Shown: positions 1 to 7,896, counted from the stretch's first letter. The stretch is 10,416 nucleotides of DNA from Stramenopiles sp. TOSAG23-3 (GCA_900128585.1 LT642822.1:1-10416), one strand, 5' to 3'. The notes: generated by a model from the sequence alone, not told the origin. A program made the numbers and translations.

Positions 1-537
1 GGAAGGATATATTTTAATTAGTGAGAAATATGAATGTTGAAAGGGCCGACACCTTAATTATAACAAAAGGTAAATTTTTCTTTCATTTAGGCGACTATTA
101 AATCAGATATCGGTGGTATGTACCTGTTAATATTTATAAATATAAATAAAACTTAGCAAAGTTGGTAAAAGACGACCGAAGTTATTTTATTATAAATTTA
201 AAGATAACAATGTTCATGATGTAGGAATATAGTGTGTTTATAACTAAAAATGCAACCGAAAAGTATTTTGGGTGGACTCATTCAAAATGGTGATTTGTAT
301 CAAATTGAACCATCTATCTAAAAAAGAACCTTCATTTTTTTATCAATAATTCGTAAGAAAATGATAGGGGGATTATTATACAATACAACATAAATATACT
401 TGAAGAAAGAAGAAATTTCACTTCGATAGTTTTCGTTTCTCAATAGAGCTACACAGCATTATAATCCTCTTTTTCTTCGCATCAATCATCATCATCCATC
501 ATCGTCAGCACTTCAAAAAAAACACCACACAGCACTT
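1..537. other. AT-rich intergenic DNA, no gene supported
   Basis: This stretch is AT-rich and dense in stop codons in the frames I read, and I see no convincing coding frame or structural RNA. An AATAAA at 145-150 could be the poly(A) signal of a plus-strand gene entering from the left. A pyrimidine-rich TTTAG at 75-90 resembles a splice acceptor, but no exon can be supported. Around 481-505 there is a short ATC/CAT-rich simple sequence. The right part (roughly 400-537) probably belongs to the promoter or leader of the gene starting at 899. Confidence 0.5.
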
Positions 538-599
538 CTTCTACATCCCTTCTTCCTTCCTCCCTTCTTCCTTCTTCTTCTTCTTCTTCTTCTTTTTTT
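538..599 (+). repeat. Pyrimidine-rich tract with (CTT)8 microsatellite
   Basis: The plus strand is almost wholly C and T from about 538 to 599. It includes eight consecutive CTT units at 571-594 followed by a T run. It lies about 300 bases upstream of the ATG at 899. CT/GA tracts are common in promoters and leaders of many eukaryotes, so a role in the expression of the downstream gene is possible but is only inferred. It may equally be a neutral microsatellite. Confidence 0.75.
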
Positions 600-898
600 A
601 ATTATTAATTATTCTCTTACTTAATAATACCGTAATAATAAAAAACAAGAAAAAACCCACCCACACCCAGCTTTTTCAAAGAAGGTTGGCTTGTGTTTGC
701 CAAATACCAGATACAAATAATAGTAAAGATTTCATGAAAAACAAAGAAATAGAAAACTATTCCATATTCAACAAACTCCTAAAAACTTCCTACAATTCAG
801 CGAAGACGCGCCACTAAACACTAACCTCGAAGATAGACAAGCGACAAGTAATTACGAATTACCGAATCAGTGAGAAAACATCAACGGGTCGGACCACC
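600..898 (+). promoter_or_regulatory. Probable 5' leader/promoter-proximal region of the gene at 899
   Basis: This is AT-rich sequence without an open frame of note. It becomes less AT-rich towards the start codon, ending in ACCACC directly before ATG, a favourable eukaryotic initiation context. The frame of the downstream gene is open back to a TAA at 815-817 but contains no earlier ATG. The transcription start cannot be placed from sequence alone. Confidence 0.4.
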
Positions 899-1486
899 AT
901 GAACTTAACGTTTCAACAACTTTCTTCTTTCGACAATGGCTCGGGAAATATTGCAATGCCGAATGTGTTGTCTATTCGAAGCGAAGAGCCACCGAAACAC
1001 AATTCGACACCAAAACTGATTCAGAAAAAGCGTGCACCGTCCCCGACCGCAAACGATCGCCACGACAGTAAACACGTCAAGCTGCACCATGGCGAAAACC
1101 AACAGCAACAAAAGGACAACCAACAGCAGCCAGAGGAAAATGTTGACAGGGAACACACCACTGCTCGATCAAACGGAGGGGATATCGACATGAAAAATTC
1201 ATACGAAATTATTGCTGAAAATATTGAGAAGCCAGTAAATCAATGCACAGATCCGGCACTTAATTCGAAAGCAGATGCCCTCTGCAAAAAAGTATTGGAC
1301 GTGTCTGCGGGGGTCAAAACGTTTGCACTGGAATCAACGCGAGAACTTAAAGAATGGAAATCAGACTTAAGAGAACATCAGGCGAACATTATGTCCGACT
1401 TGATAGAAGTTATTGAAAATCATGAACCAGCCATGGTATTTAAGCTGCAACAAATGAAAATTGAGTATTTAGATAAGAAAGTTTAA
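899..1486 (+). CDS. Hypothetical protein, disordered Gln-rich N-half and helical C-half
   Basis: This 195-residue protein is not one I recognise. The start is the first ATG in frame, in the good context ACCACCATG, and a TAA lies in frame at 815-817. Residues 1-100 look disordered and polar: there is a basic KKR at 43-45 next to an SP motif that might act as a nuclear signal, His/Lys-rich sequence at 55-65, and a Gln-rich run at 68-77. Residues 120-195 are charged and look alpha-helical, with regularly spaced Leu/Ile/Val, so an oligomerisation or binding helix is possible. There is no signal peptide, membrane segment or catalytic motif. The gene faces the giant minus-strand gene tail-to-tail, with 200 bases between their stop codons. 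A GTAAGT lies just after the stop, so a spliced 3' end is conceivable. Reality as a gene is likely; function is unknown. Confidence 0.65.
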   Translation: MNLTFQQLSSFDNGSGNIAMPNVLSIRSEEPPKHNSTPKLIQKKRAPSPTANDRHDSKHVKLHHGENQQQQKDNQQQPEENVDREHTTARSNGGDIDMKNSYEIIAENIEKPVNQCTDPALNSKADALCKKVLDVSAGVKTFALESTRELKEWKSDLREHQANIMSDLIEVIENHEPAMVFKLQQMKIEYLDKKV

Positions 1487-1686
1487 AGTAAAATGTGGTA
1501 AGTACAAGAGCTGAAAGGCGCTTCTCCCAAATGAAAGGCCCAAATATTTTGCTGTGCAATTTTTGCTCGAGTGTGGCACAAGTGAATATGTAATTTACAG
1601 CCAGAAAAGACAAGATTAAGTACGTCACTTAGTAGTAAAAACACTTTACACTGTATGATGTTCCTTTTTCATGTGTTTAAATCAAA
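1487..1686. other. Tail-to-tail spacer between convergent genes
   Basis: These 200 bases hold the 3' ends of both convergent genes. No canonical AATAAA is obvious for either, so poly(A) sites probably use variant signals or lie inside the neighbouring gene. A GTAAGT at 1498-1503 and a TTTACAG ending at 1600 could bound a 103-base intron in the 3' leader, but nothing confirms this. Confidence 0.4.
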
Positions 1687-4600
1687 TCACCAAGGGTACT
1701 CATAAGTCGATTCACCTGCGCTGTTGAAGTAATACACGTTTCCATCATCGTCGTAGGCTTCCGTCCAATCGTCGTACCCAGCAGAGGCCTCATAGTAGTC
1801 ACTTGCACCGCCAGATTGATATTCAGCAGTCTCTTCGTCCACAAAACCATCTGGCTTTTCGTAGGTTGTTTCGCCTTTGTCGTTGTAATAATATGGTGTT
1901 CCGGCTTCATCGTAAGTGATTTGCCAGTTTTTCTCGTCCTTCGGGGTGGGCTTCTTTTTCTTCACTAATTTAATTCCTCCTTCATCGCTGTCGTCATCAC
2001 TGGTTTCTATAGATTCCACTTCTGAAAACTCTTCCTCGACTTCCTCCTCAATGTCGCCGTCGTCGCTATCTACAAACGTTCTAGGGTCCTCGTATGCATA
2101 TTCACCGGTTTCAATGTTATACCAGTATTCTTCGTTCTCCTCATCGGCAGGAAACAATTCCCAAACCTTCTCTTTTTCTCGCATGACGTTGCGCTCGGCC
2201 ACTCGCTCTTTGATAAGCTTCTGAACTTTAAATTTACGAAGAGCTATGGCTTCCAACTTTTTTGCTTTCTTGTTAGCTAATTTCCCCCGGCGAACGATCA
2301 TGCTTCCTAATCCCCCAAGAACGCCGGTGTCTCTTAAGGTCTTTCCAATATTCACTAGCCCTACACTCAAGGAACCGTTCAAATCCGCTCTGCTTTCAGC
2401 GAGCTTTATGGAGAGATTCGCTCGCTGGTCCTTGGCTTTGGCTTTAAGGTGTTTTCCAATTTTTCCCTCCTCTGCGCCAATGCCCTTTGCGACAAGCTTA
2501 AGGGTTTGTTTTGCGGCCACCCTACCCGCTGCTTTCGCTGCTTCTTTTGCTTTTTCGGCATTTTCCCCCGTTGCAACTGCCCGGAGTAGATTGGCGCCAC
2601 GGAGAATATCTTGCTGTGTCTTAAAAATTCCTGTTTTGCGTTCCCCAACAAATTTTGAAGCTTCGATCTCCTCGTCAGTTAGCCACGGGTACCGATTCTG
2701 CAACTCTTCCTCGTACAGTTCCATCGGCTTCAGTTTACGAATCCGCTCCTCCGACGAATCGGCCTCGAGAGGAGGGGCAGCTCCAAGCCCGCTTAACAGT
2801 CTATACCTTAGCGATGATTTCGTTGTTGATGCAATTCCCTCTCTTCGCTCTCGGGCGATGCGGGCCTCATGGGCATTCAATATCACTGGATACCACAATC
2901 GCCGGGTTTTGCGCATGCGATACAGGCCTTGGATTCTCTTCACGGCCGCGATCAGGCGACGATGCTCTTCTGCTGCCTCTCTCTTCACACGAAGTGCAGC
3001 TTCTTCCTTCTCTTTGCGCTCCTGCAGCACCGTGTCCCGATAGATTCGCATGCTTCTGCTCTCTAGGGGGAGGTCCCACTTTTGGTACCCTTCCACATAG
3101 TAGTACGTGTTGTAACACCTGTTGCACATTTTCGTCCCGTCGTCAATTGATACCCGTACGGCTAAGGGTTTGGTTTGGTCCTCGCATATTTTACACATTT
3201 CCATCAATGGCTCAAATGTATGCTGCATCAAAGCCCCTTTGCTGTGCATTTTCCAGCAGCAAGTGTCGCAGTAACAATCCCCACATTGGTGGCATTCACG
3301 TGTTGCCACTTGATATTCACATTCAATGCAATTCTCGACTAAAAATTTCTCGTGCAAGTGCCGTTTTCCCTTGGCGTGGAATGAGTCGTAGTCTTTGTCG
3401 CAGTAAAAGTCGTCGCAGTCAACGCAGTATATTGTTGCGCTCACTTCGTTGCACTGCAAACAATATTGGATGAACTCACAATCAGGGTGTGGCAGCTCAA
3501 TGACTGTCCTGACATCCACACCGCGTCGTAGCCATTTAATTTTTTTCCAACGTATGGAATTGCACTTTGGATTGTGCCAGTAAGGAAGACCAGATACTGG
3601 GTCGATGTATTTCTTCACATTGTCTCGATACAGTAGTATTAATTTTCTGTGCGCCTGGCGCTTCCTCCAACGTCGTTGCAAGCGTGCCAGTTTTTTCCCT
3701 TTCCTCTTGTCAATTATTTCTTGGGCAACCGCTCGCTTCATCACGGCATACAGCCACGACGCTCGTTTCTGGAGATATTTCTCCATTTTTACCTTGTATT
3801 TTGCTCCCACAGTCTTTTTGTGATCCGTGAAAACGTGCTCATCAATGAGCTTAAAGAATCGAGCTTTCTGCCCCACGTTTTTCCGGTATTTCTCCACGGA
3901 ATAACCGATAACGGTGCCCTTGTCGTTCTTGATGGAGTATCGTATGTCGGCCAGCATGCTTAAAGCGTCGCAAAAACCCTGAAAAGATATCCCTTTGACA
4001 ACTTTCTTGTTTTGCGTCGCTCGTTGCTTGCTTTTGCGCGCTTCTGCTTCCTGTTCGATTCGTTTGGCGTTTCCTATGGCCTTTGCAAAACACAAGTCTA
4101 TTTCCACTGGGTTGATACCCGAGAATTGCTTGTGGCCGTGTTTCTTCTTCTTCTTCTTGGTTCTTTGCTCAACAAGTCCGTGGCAGGCCTTCATGGTGGC
4201 CAAAAACTTCATAGATTCCATCGATTGTGCTGGGTGACTGAAGTGAAGGAAAAAATCCCTCAATGGTTCTGAAAGTCTGTAACTTTCGGCGCTCGGTGTG
4301 GTTCCAGGGTCTGTGACTTTTCTTTCCAATATCTTAAGTTTTGTTTTATTTGAAAATCCTAGCCGCAAAACCATACGATCGCCTTCATAAATCAGGGCTT
4401 CGTCAAATCTTTGCACAACGTACTTCTTTATCTCCGCTTTTCGATGCATGAATTCACGCTGCCATTCCACTTTCCGGCGTGATCGATACATCCGGACCAT
4501 AGTCTGGCACTTGACTATCGCAGCTGCCATTCGACGCCGCTCTTCGCGTACGCGAGATACATTTCGTCTAGCTAACCATCCTCTTGTATATCTCTGAATC

Positions 4601-7047
4601 GTTGGTATTGCCATATCGTATCTCATTTTGTTGCGCAGCATTGTTCGATCGCGTTGACCGCGAACGAATGCCTGGATTTTTGTCGCAGCCCTATGTCGTC
4701 GAATTTCCCTGACTCTGCGTCGCGCTAACCAGCCACGAGCATATTTTTGTATAACTTTGGCACACATGTCTTTTTTATGACGTGCCCACTGGCTTTTAAT
4801 ATATTTTTTTCTCTTCACTAATCTCCTGGCTAACCAGGCCCTATAGGCCTTCTGAATCTTTGTCGCGGCAGCCTCCTCCCTCTTTTTCCGAAACGGGTCG
4901 ACGCGAGCGACCAACGATTTTCCGAACCGTCTTCCGGCTAGCCCAAGAGACCCTTTCGCCTTCTTCTCTAAATATGCTTTTTTCTTCTCCGCTAGTTCCT
5001 CTAAATGATAGTTTTTGGCAGTAATCAAAGTCTTGCGTAATTCTATGGCTTTCTTTGTCCTATACCGAGATTGAAGTTTTAATGCCGTCTTCTCAAACAG
5101 AGCAAGTTCCTTCTTTTTGAATTTATCGAACCGCTTTTTCGCCGCTAATTTACGCCCCCTGTAACCTCTGAATAGTGCCTCTATTCTCGTGGCAAACATG
5201 TGCCCTAAAAATTTTACATGCCGAACACGGGTATTGTGAAACCATCGTTGTAATAGTCGTGCAGCCCCCTCCTTTTTAAAGCTATAAATTATGACAAACT
5301 CCTTGTCTTCCAATAACTTTTCGTGCATTTCCCGGCGTTTTAGTCTCCGGAGACGCGCAGCTTTTTTCCTCCCTACATGACCCCGGAACACTTTTTCAAT
5401 TTTAGACGCTGCATCTTCCCTCATTTCGTTTCTATGCCGCATCATAATGACAAGGACGCGGGCCTGTTTTGCACGCCACATTCTTTGGATAAGTATTACA
5501 GAATCCATAATCTCAAGCGCTTTAGCATATTCGCGGCGACCTAAAACTCCGCGCCAATGCCTTTGTATTTCGATTGCAGATAGCCACCGTTTCCTCGTCA
5601 ACATAAAAGCTTTAAAACGTTTTCTTTCGTTGCGCAAATCGCGAGCCTGTGCGATTTTATCGCTCCTTTTTCGCCCCAAATGTCCTCTATAAACCCGTTG
5701 GATGTTCGTCGCGCTTATAATTGCCTCGTAGTGCCTATGATACACGACGAAACGTTTCCAAAAATGTATTCCTTGACTTTCCAGACGATATCCCCATTGC
5801 CGCAACATTTTCTTCAACTTTTTTTTAATCCTGTCGTCGTATGCGTTTTTCATGCCCACCTCGAACAAAAATTCAAGCGGAAAAGTTTCCATCGTTTTAT
5901 TTATCTTGTTATGAACCGTTTTGTCCAAAGACCGCTTTTCTTTTCTTGCATCGGTTTGGTCTTTTCCCAATCTTTCCACAAGCTCGAGGCGTTCTGTCAA
6001 GGACCTATTGCCATCGATTAAGGAGTTGGTCTTGCGCCCACCAAAATCCTGGTTTGTTGGGATATTGGTAACTTCTGGGGACGATTGCTGTGGAATTTTC
6101 GAGACCTGGCGCAAATAGAAAATGCCTGGGTCAACTAAGCTTTCGGGCAGGAAACTTAATTTCGAGGGTGCGGTTTCGCTGTAAGTGCGACTTTCGGCAC
6201 TGTTGTGCACAATAGCTATATTGTTTGTGATCTGACAGGGCCCGCTTTGAGCCAAGGAGACTGCTTCTAGACTCTCTTTGTTCAAGATCTGAGACGAGAA
6301 ATCTAGCCCCTTTCCCTCTGGTACCTCGCTGTCGCTATCGAACGAAGCCGTTAGCAGAGACTTCAAGACTCGTTTTTCCAAGTTCTTCGGCGCCGGTCGT
6401 CGACTCGGTGGTATTATATACGATACATCCTCACTGTCCTGGATCGAAGAGTTCCCATTTGTTCTCAAGATACCATATAAACTTGAACTTATGCTTGAAC
6501 CGCCCAGAGCGGAAACGCTGGTATCCACGGACAATACTTGGGAGAAAAATCTTTTTCTGTACTTTTCCTCTTCTGCCAAAGAAGCACTGTGTGTGGTCAC
6601 TGGCAAGTCACGCTTGAGTTCTTCATCCTCTGTTTCCAACATAGACAGTGCGTCGCTCCCACTCAAATCAGTGGACGATTTCGCAGTACTTTCTGAAGCT
6701 CTCTTGCTCCGCAGAGTTTCTTTTCCGGATTCTGCCAAAGAGGGGAAACTATTTGGTGGCGTCGGTGCTGGGGGAAGGGTGAGGTGGCGAGACTTTGCTG
6801 CCTTTGCTACCGTGCTTCCTGTCCTCCACCTCTTTCTCTCTAATCTTCCCTTGACAACCCTCCGTTTAGCCCTCCTAGGTAATTTTCGGTATACATCACG
6901 TCGCTTGTTTATACCTCTCTGCCCTCTTATTTCTGGGAACATTTGAAGTTGTCCAAGAACATGTTCACTAGCCCCGCCTGTCTCTACACACTTTAGTAAG
7001 GCCGCAATTTGCGACAAGTCTTCTAGTCCCCCTGAGTCACTGTTCAT
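1687..7047 (-). CDS. Giant multi-IQ, p25-alpha-like, B-box-like zinc finger and WW-repeat protein
   Basis: This protein has 1,786 residues in a single intronless frame. The first in-frame ATG is at 7045-7047, preceded by an in-frame TGA at 7072-7074. Residues 1-440 are Ser-rich and mostly disordered, with a basic patch near 40-80. Residues 447-859 hold about 12 IQ or IQ-like motifs. A p25-alpha (TPPP)-like domain follows at about 928-1037, then an LQ-type IQ near 1123 and a WW-like segment at 1147-1172. Two B-box-like fingers plus a third Cys-pair module span 1190-1311, and a further IQ is at 1372. A basic helical region runs to about 1625, and three WW-like repeats lie at 1628-1658, 1707-1735 and 1759-1786, with an acidic linker between the first two. 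By family knowledge, IQ arrays bind calmodulin or EF-hand light chains, p25-alpha domains occur in tubulin-associated ciliary proteins, and WW and B-box modules bind proteins. I infer a cytoskeletal or axonemal scaffold; no enzymatic domain is visible. Confidence 0.93.
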   Translation of the reverse strand: MNSDSGGLEDLSQIAALLKCVETGGASEHVLGQLQMFPEIRGQRGINKRRDVYRKLPRRAKRRVVKGRLERKRWRTGSTVAKAAKSRHLTLPPAPTPPNSFPSLAESGKETLRSKRASESTAKSSTDLSGSDALSMLETEDEELKRDLPVTTHSASLAEEEKYRKRFFSQVLSVDTSVSALGGSSISSSLYGILRTNGNSSIQDSEDVSYIIPPSRRPAPKNLEKRVLKSLLTASFDSDSEVPEGKGLDFSSQILNKESLEAVSLAQSGPCQITNNIAIVHNSAESRTYSETAPSKLSFLPESLVDPGIFYLRQVSKIPQQSSPEVTNIPTNQDFGGRKTNSLIDGNRSLTERLELVERLGKDQTDARKEKRSLDKTVHNKINKTMETFPLEFLFEVGMKNAYDDRIKKKLKKMLRQWGYRLESQGIHFWKRFVVYHRHYEAIISATNIQRVYRGHLGRKRSDKIAQARDLRNERKRFKAFMLTRKRWLSAIEIQRHWRGVLGRREYAKALEIMDSVILIQRMWRAKQARVLVIMMRHRNEMREDAASKIEKVFRGHVGRKKAARLRRLKRREMHEKLLEDKEFVIIYSFKKEGAARLLQRWFHNTRVRHVKFLGHMFATRIEALFRGYRGRKLAAKKRFDKFKKKELALFEKTALKLQSRYRTKKAIELRKTLITAKNYHLEELAEKKKAYLEKKAKGSLGLAGRRFGKSLVARVDPFRKKREEAAATKIQKAYRAWLARRLVKRKKYIKSQWARHKKDMCAKVIQKYARGWLARRRVREIRRHRAATKIQAFVRGQRDRTMLRNKMRYDMAIPTIQRYTRGWLARRNVSRVREERRRMAAAIVKCQTMVRMYRSRRKVEWQREFMHRKAEIKKYVVQRFDEALIYEGDRMVLRLGFSNKTKLKILERKVTDPGTTPSAESYRLSEPLRDFFLHFSHPAQSMESMKFLATMKACHGLVEQRTKKKKKKHGHKQFSGINPVEIDLCFAKAIGNAKRIEQEAEARKSKQRATQNKKVVKGISFQGFCDALSMLADIRYSIKNDKGTVIGYSVEKYRKNVGQKARFFKLIDEHVFTDHKKTVGAKYKVKMEKYLQKRASWLYAVMKRAVAQEIIDKRKGKKLARLQRRWRKRQAHRKLILLYRDNVKKYIDPVSGLPYWHNPKCNSIRWKKIKWLRRGVDVRTVIELPHPDCEFIQYCLQCNEVSATIYCVDCDDFYCDKDYDSFHAKGKRHLHEKFLVENCIECEYQVATRECHQCGDCYCDTCCWKMHSKGALMQHTFEPLMEMCKICEDQTKPLAVRVSIDDGTKMCNRCYNTYYYVEGYQKWDLPLESRSMRIYRDTVLQERKEKEEAALRVKREAAEEHRRLIAAVKRIQGLYRMRKTRRLWYPVILNAHEARIARERREGIASTTKSSLRYRLLSGLGAAPPLEADSSEERIRKLKPMELYEEELQNRYPWLTDEEIEASKFVGERKTGIFKTQQDILRGANLLRAVATGENAEKAKEAAKAAGRVAAKQTLKLVAKGIGAEEGKIGKHLKAKAKDQRANLSIKLAESRADLNGSLSVGLVNIGKTLRDTGVLGGLGSMIVRRGKLANKKAKKLEAIALRKFKVQKLIKERVAERNVMREKEKVWELFPADEENEEYWYNIETGEYAYEDPRTFVDSDDGDIEEEVEEEFSEVESIETSDDDSDEGGIKLVKKKKPTPKDEKNWQITYDEAGTPYYYNDKGETTYEKPDGFVDEETAEYQSGGASDYYEASAGYDDWTEAYDDDGNVYYFNSAGESTYEYPW
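1690..2166 (-). repeat. Three C-terminal WW-like repeats (residues 1628-1786)
   Basis: Each repeat has an N-terminal Trp (residues 1629, 1708 and 1761), an aromatic triplet of the YWY/YYY/YYF kind followed by Asn, a TGE/KGE/AGE turn and a closing E-x-P or E-Y-P. This is the WW fold pattern, but the second signature Trp is Tyr in all three. The last repeat ends at the final residue of the protein. An acidic linker of about 48 residues separates repeats one and two. WW domains typically bind proline-rich ligands; with Tyr in the groove position, specificity may be changed. Confidence 0.75.
3115..3480 (-). other. Tandem B-box-like zinc fingers (residues 1190-1311)
   Basis: Two consecutive modules show B-box spacing. 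The first uses C1196, C1199, C1208, C1211, C1216, D1219, H1224 and H1230. The second uses C1240, C1243, C1252, C1255, C1260, C1263, H1268 and H1276. A third pair of CxxC motifs follows at 1285/1288 and 1308/1311. B-boxes bind two zinc ions and mediate protein contacts in TRIM and related proteins. There is no RING finger in front of them in this frame, so ubiquitin ligase activity is not indicated. Confidence 0.75.
3675..3753 (-). repeat. Internal copy of a 79-bp exact inverted duplication
   Basis: This segment encodes residues 1099-1125 of the giant protein, between the p25-alpha-like domain and the following IQ-like helix. Its reverse complement occurs without a mismatch at 10338-10416. Here the copy sits inside a continuous open frame with sensible flanking domains, so this is the original location. 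Confidence 0.97.
3937..4266 (-). other. p25-alpha/TPPP-like domain (residues 928-1037)
   Basis: The pattern resembles the EF-hand-related p25-alpha domain. A first helix contains MKFLATMKACHGLV. A segment INPVEIDLCFAKA then parallels the 'T-x-x-D-V-D-I-x-F-x-K' stretch of the family. Last comes KGISFQGFCDALSMLA, which parallels 'I-x-F-x-x-F-x-x-A-L-x-x-L-A'. A six-Lys run at 964-969 and a basic insertion between the last two blocks are unusual. Members of the family bind or bundle tubulin and are largely confined to ciliated organisms. The assignment rests on pattern recall and needs a profile search. Confidence 0.6.
4471..5709 (-). other. IQ-motif array of the giant protein (residues 447-859)
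   Basis: Repeats of the form IQxxxRGxxxR are clear, with the IQ pair starting at residues 449, 494, 520, 731, 766, 791 and 817. IE variants lie at 550 and 622, and degenerate forms near 598, 658 and 845. Spacing of 25-26 residues in the stretch 766-817 matches contiguous IQ arrays such as those of myosin necks and ASPM, where each motif binds calmodulin or a related light chain. A 70-residue stretch rich in Lys and Ala (about 663-730) splits the array into two blocks. Confidence 0.9.
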
Positions 7048-7896
7048 CTGGCTGAAACTATTATCATACAATCATATTTTCTATCAATAGAACTATTTCC
7101 CCTTGTTTAAAGCGATCTGTTAATTGTTAAACCTGGGCTATTCTGCCTTTGTTTGGAGAATCGTGTTGTTTTTCAGTGAAAGGCCGAAGCAATCAGATAA
7201 TATCTCCTTCCGTTTACACAGTTGTTAGCTGAATATTTGGTGCTTTTCTTCGCGCTGCTTGGTGGTGTGCTACTATAATATTATTACCCTAGACTCCTCG
7301 TACCGTCCGTGCGCCGCGTTTAAAACCTGCAAGCCTTGTCGAAATTTTTTTACCGTATAATACTGTACGTAGACGACTGTGTGAGGCGGTTCCGTTGCTC
7401 TGGCAATGTACAATAATAACGGCACTTTGGGTTTTTTGTATTTTAATTTTTAATAACTACATTTTTAATCATAGACCCCTATCATCAATCAATTCCATTT
7501 TCCAAGTACAGGTACGGTACTACTGTTCTTCTTCTTCAATGACACAGCACACCACAGCACACACAAGGATGGTTTACAGGACAACAAACAAAAAATCGAA
7601 GAAAGAAAGAAGAAGAAGGAGAGGAGAAAGAAGAGGGAAGAAGAAGAGAAAAAATCATATATTATTATCTTTCTTATAATATTATTATACGGTTCATACT
7701 ACACCACCTCCTCCTTTTGGTTTATTATTATTTTTTGTTGCCTTTTGGATGTCTTCTTCTACACAAATCTTGTTGACTGTTTTGTTGTAGTACAATTAAG
7801 CATAGACAATGTGTTTCATTTTAAGAGATCCTTTTAACTCATTTATTCAAGTTTATCGATTTTTATTATGTTTTAATCCATGTTTGACATTAGACA
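7048..7896. promoter_or_regulatory. Head-to-head intergenic region, putative divergent promoters
   Basis: About 850 bases separate the start codons of the giant minus-strand gene and the plus-strand peptidase gene, so promoters and 5' leaders of both must lie here. It is AT-rich with several TATA-like stretches (near 7275-7285 and 7655-7690), a GC-richer island near 7300-7325, CTT and CA/CAC-rich simple sequence near 7520-7565, and a homopurine tract at 7598-7654. No start site can be fixed by eye. An open frame at 7395-7679 begins at TTG, is low in complexity and is not supported as a gene. Confidence 0.55.
7598..7654 (+). repeat. 57-bp homopurine (GAA-rich) tract
   Basis: Every base on the plus strand is A or G from 7598 to 7654, mostly GAA and AGAAG units. 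It lies about 240 bases upstream of the peptidase ATG. Such tracts can act as GA-type promoter elements or form triplex DNA; neither is shown here. Confidence 0.85.

Noticed and set aside
75-121. Tiny exon between TTTAG (90) and GTATGT (116-121)
   Set aside because: A 25-base exon with no flanking coding context cannot be supported; AT-rich DNA produces such sites often.
1498-1600. Possible 103-base intron (GTAAGT to TTTACAG) after gene 1
   Set aside because: It lies after the stop codon, joining does not yield a convincing coding extension, and both motifs are short enough to occur by chance; RNA reads would settle it.
2246-3473. Long plus-strand open frames (265 and 272 residues) antisense to the giant gene
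   Set aside because: They overlap conserved zinc-finger, helical and IQ coding on the minus strand, are Ser/Arg/Phe/Cys-rich without domains, and are explained by the Lys/Glu/Arg-rich codon use of the real gene.
7048-7071. Starting the giant protein eight codons earlier at TTG 7071
   Set aside because: The codon at 7069-7071 is TTG, directly preceded by an in-frame TGA; the first ATG is at 7047.
7275-7290. TAATATTATTAC resembling a replication-origin nonanucleotide
   Set aside because: It is not an exact match, has no stem around it and sits in ordinary AT-rich promoter DNA.
7395-7679. Plus-strand 94-residue open frame in the divergent region
   Set aside because: It begins at TTG, and its second half is a translation of the homopurine tract (Lys/Arg/Glu only); no domain or conserved pattern.
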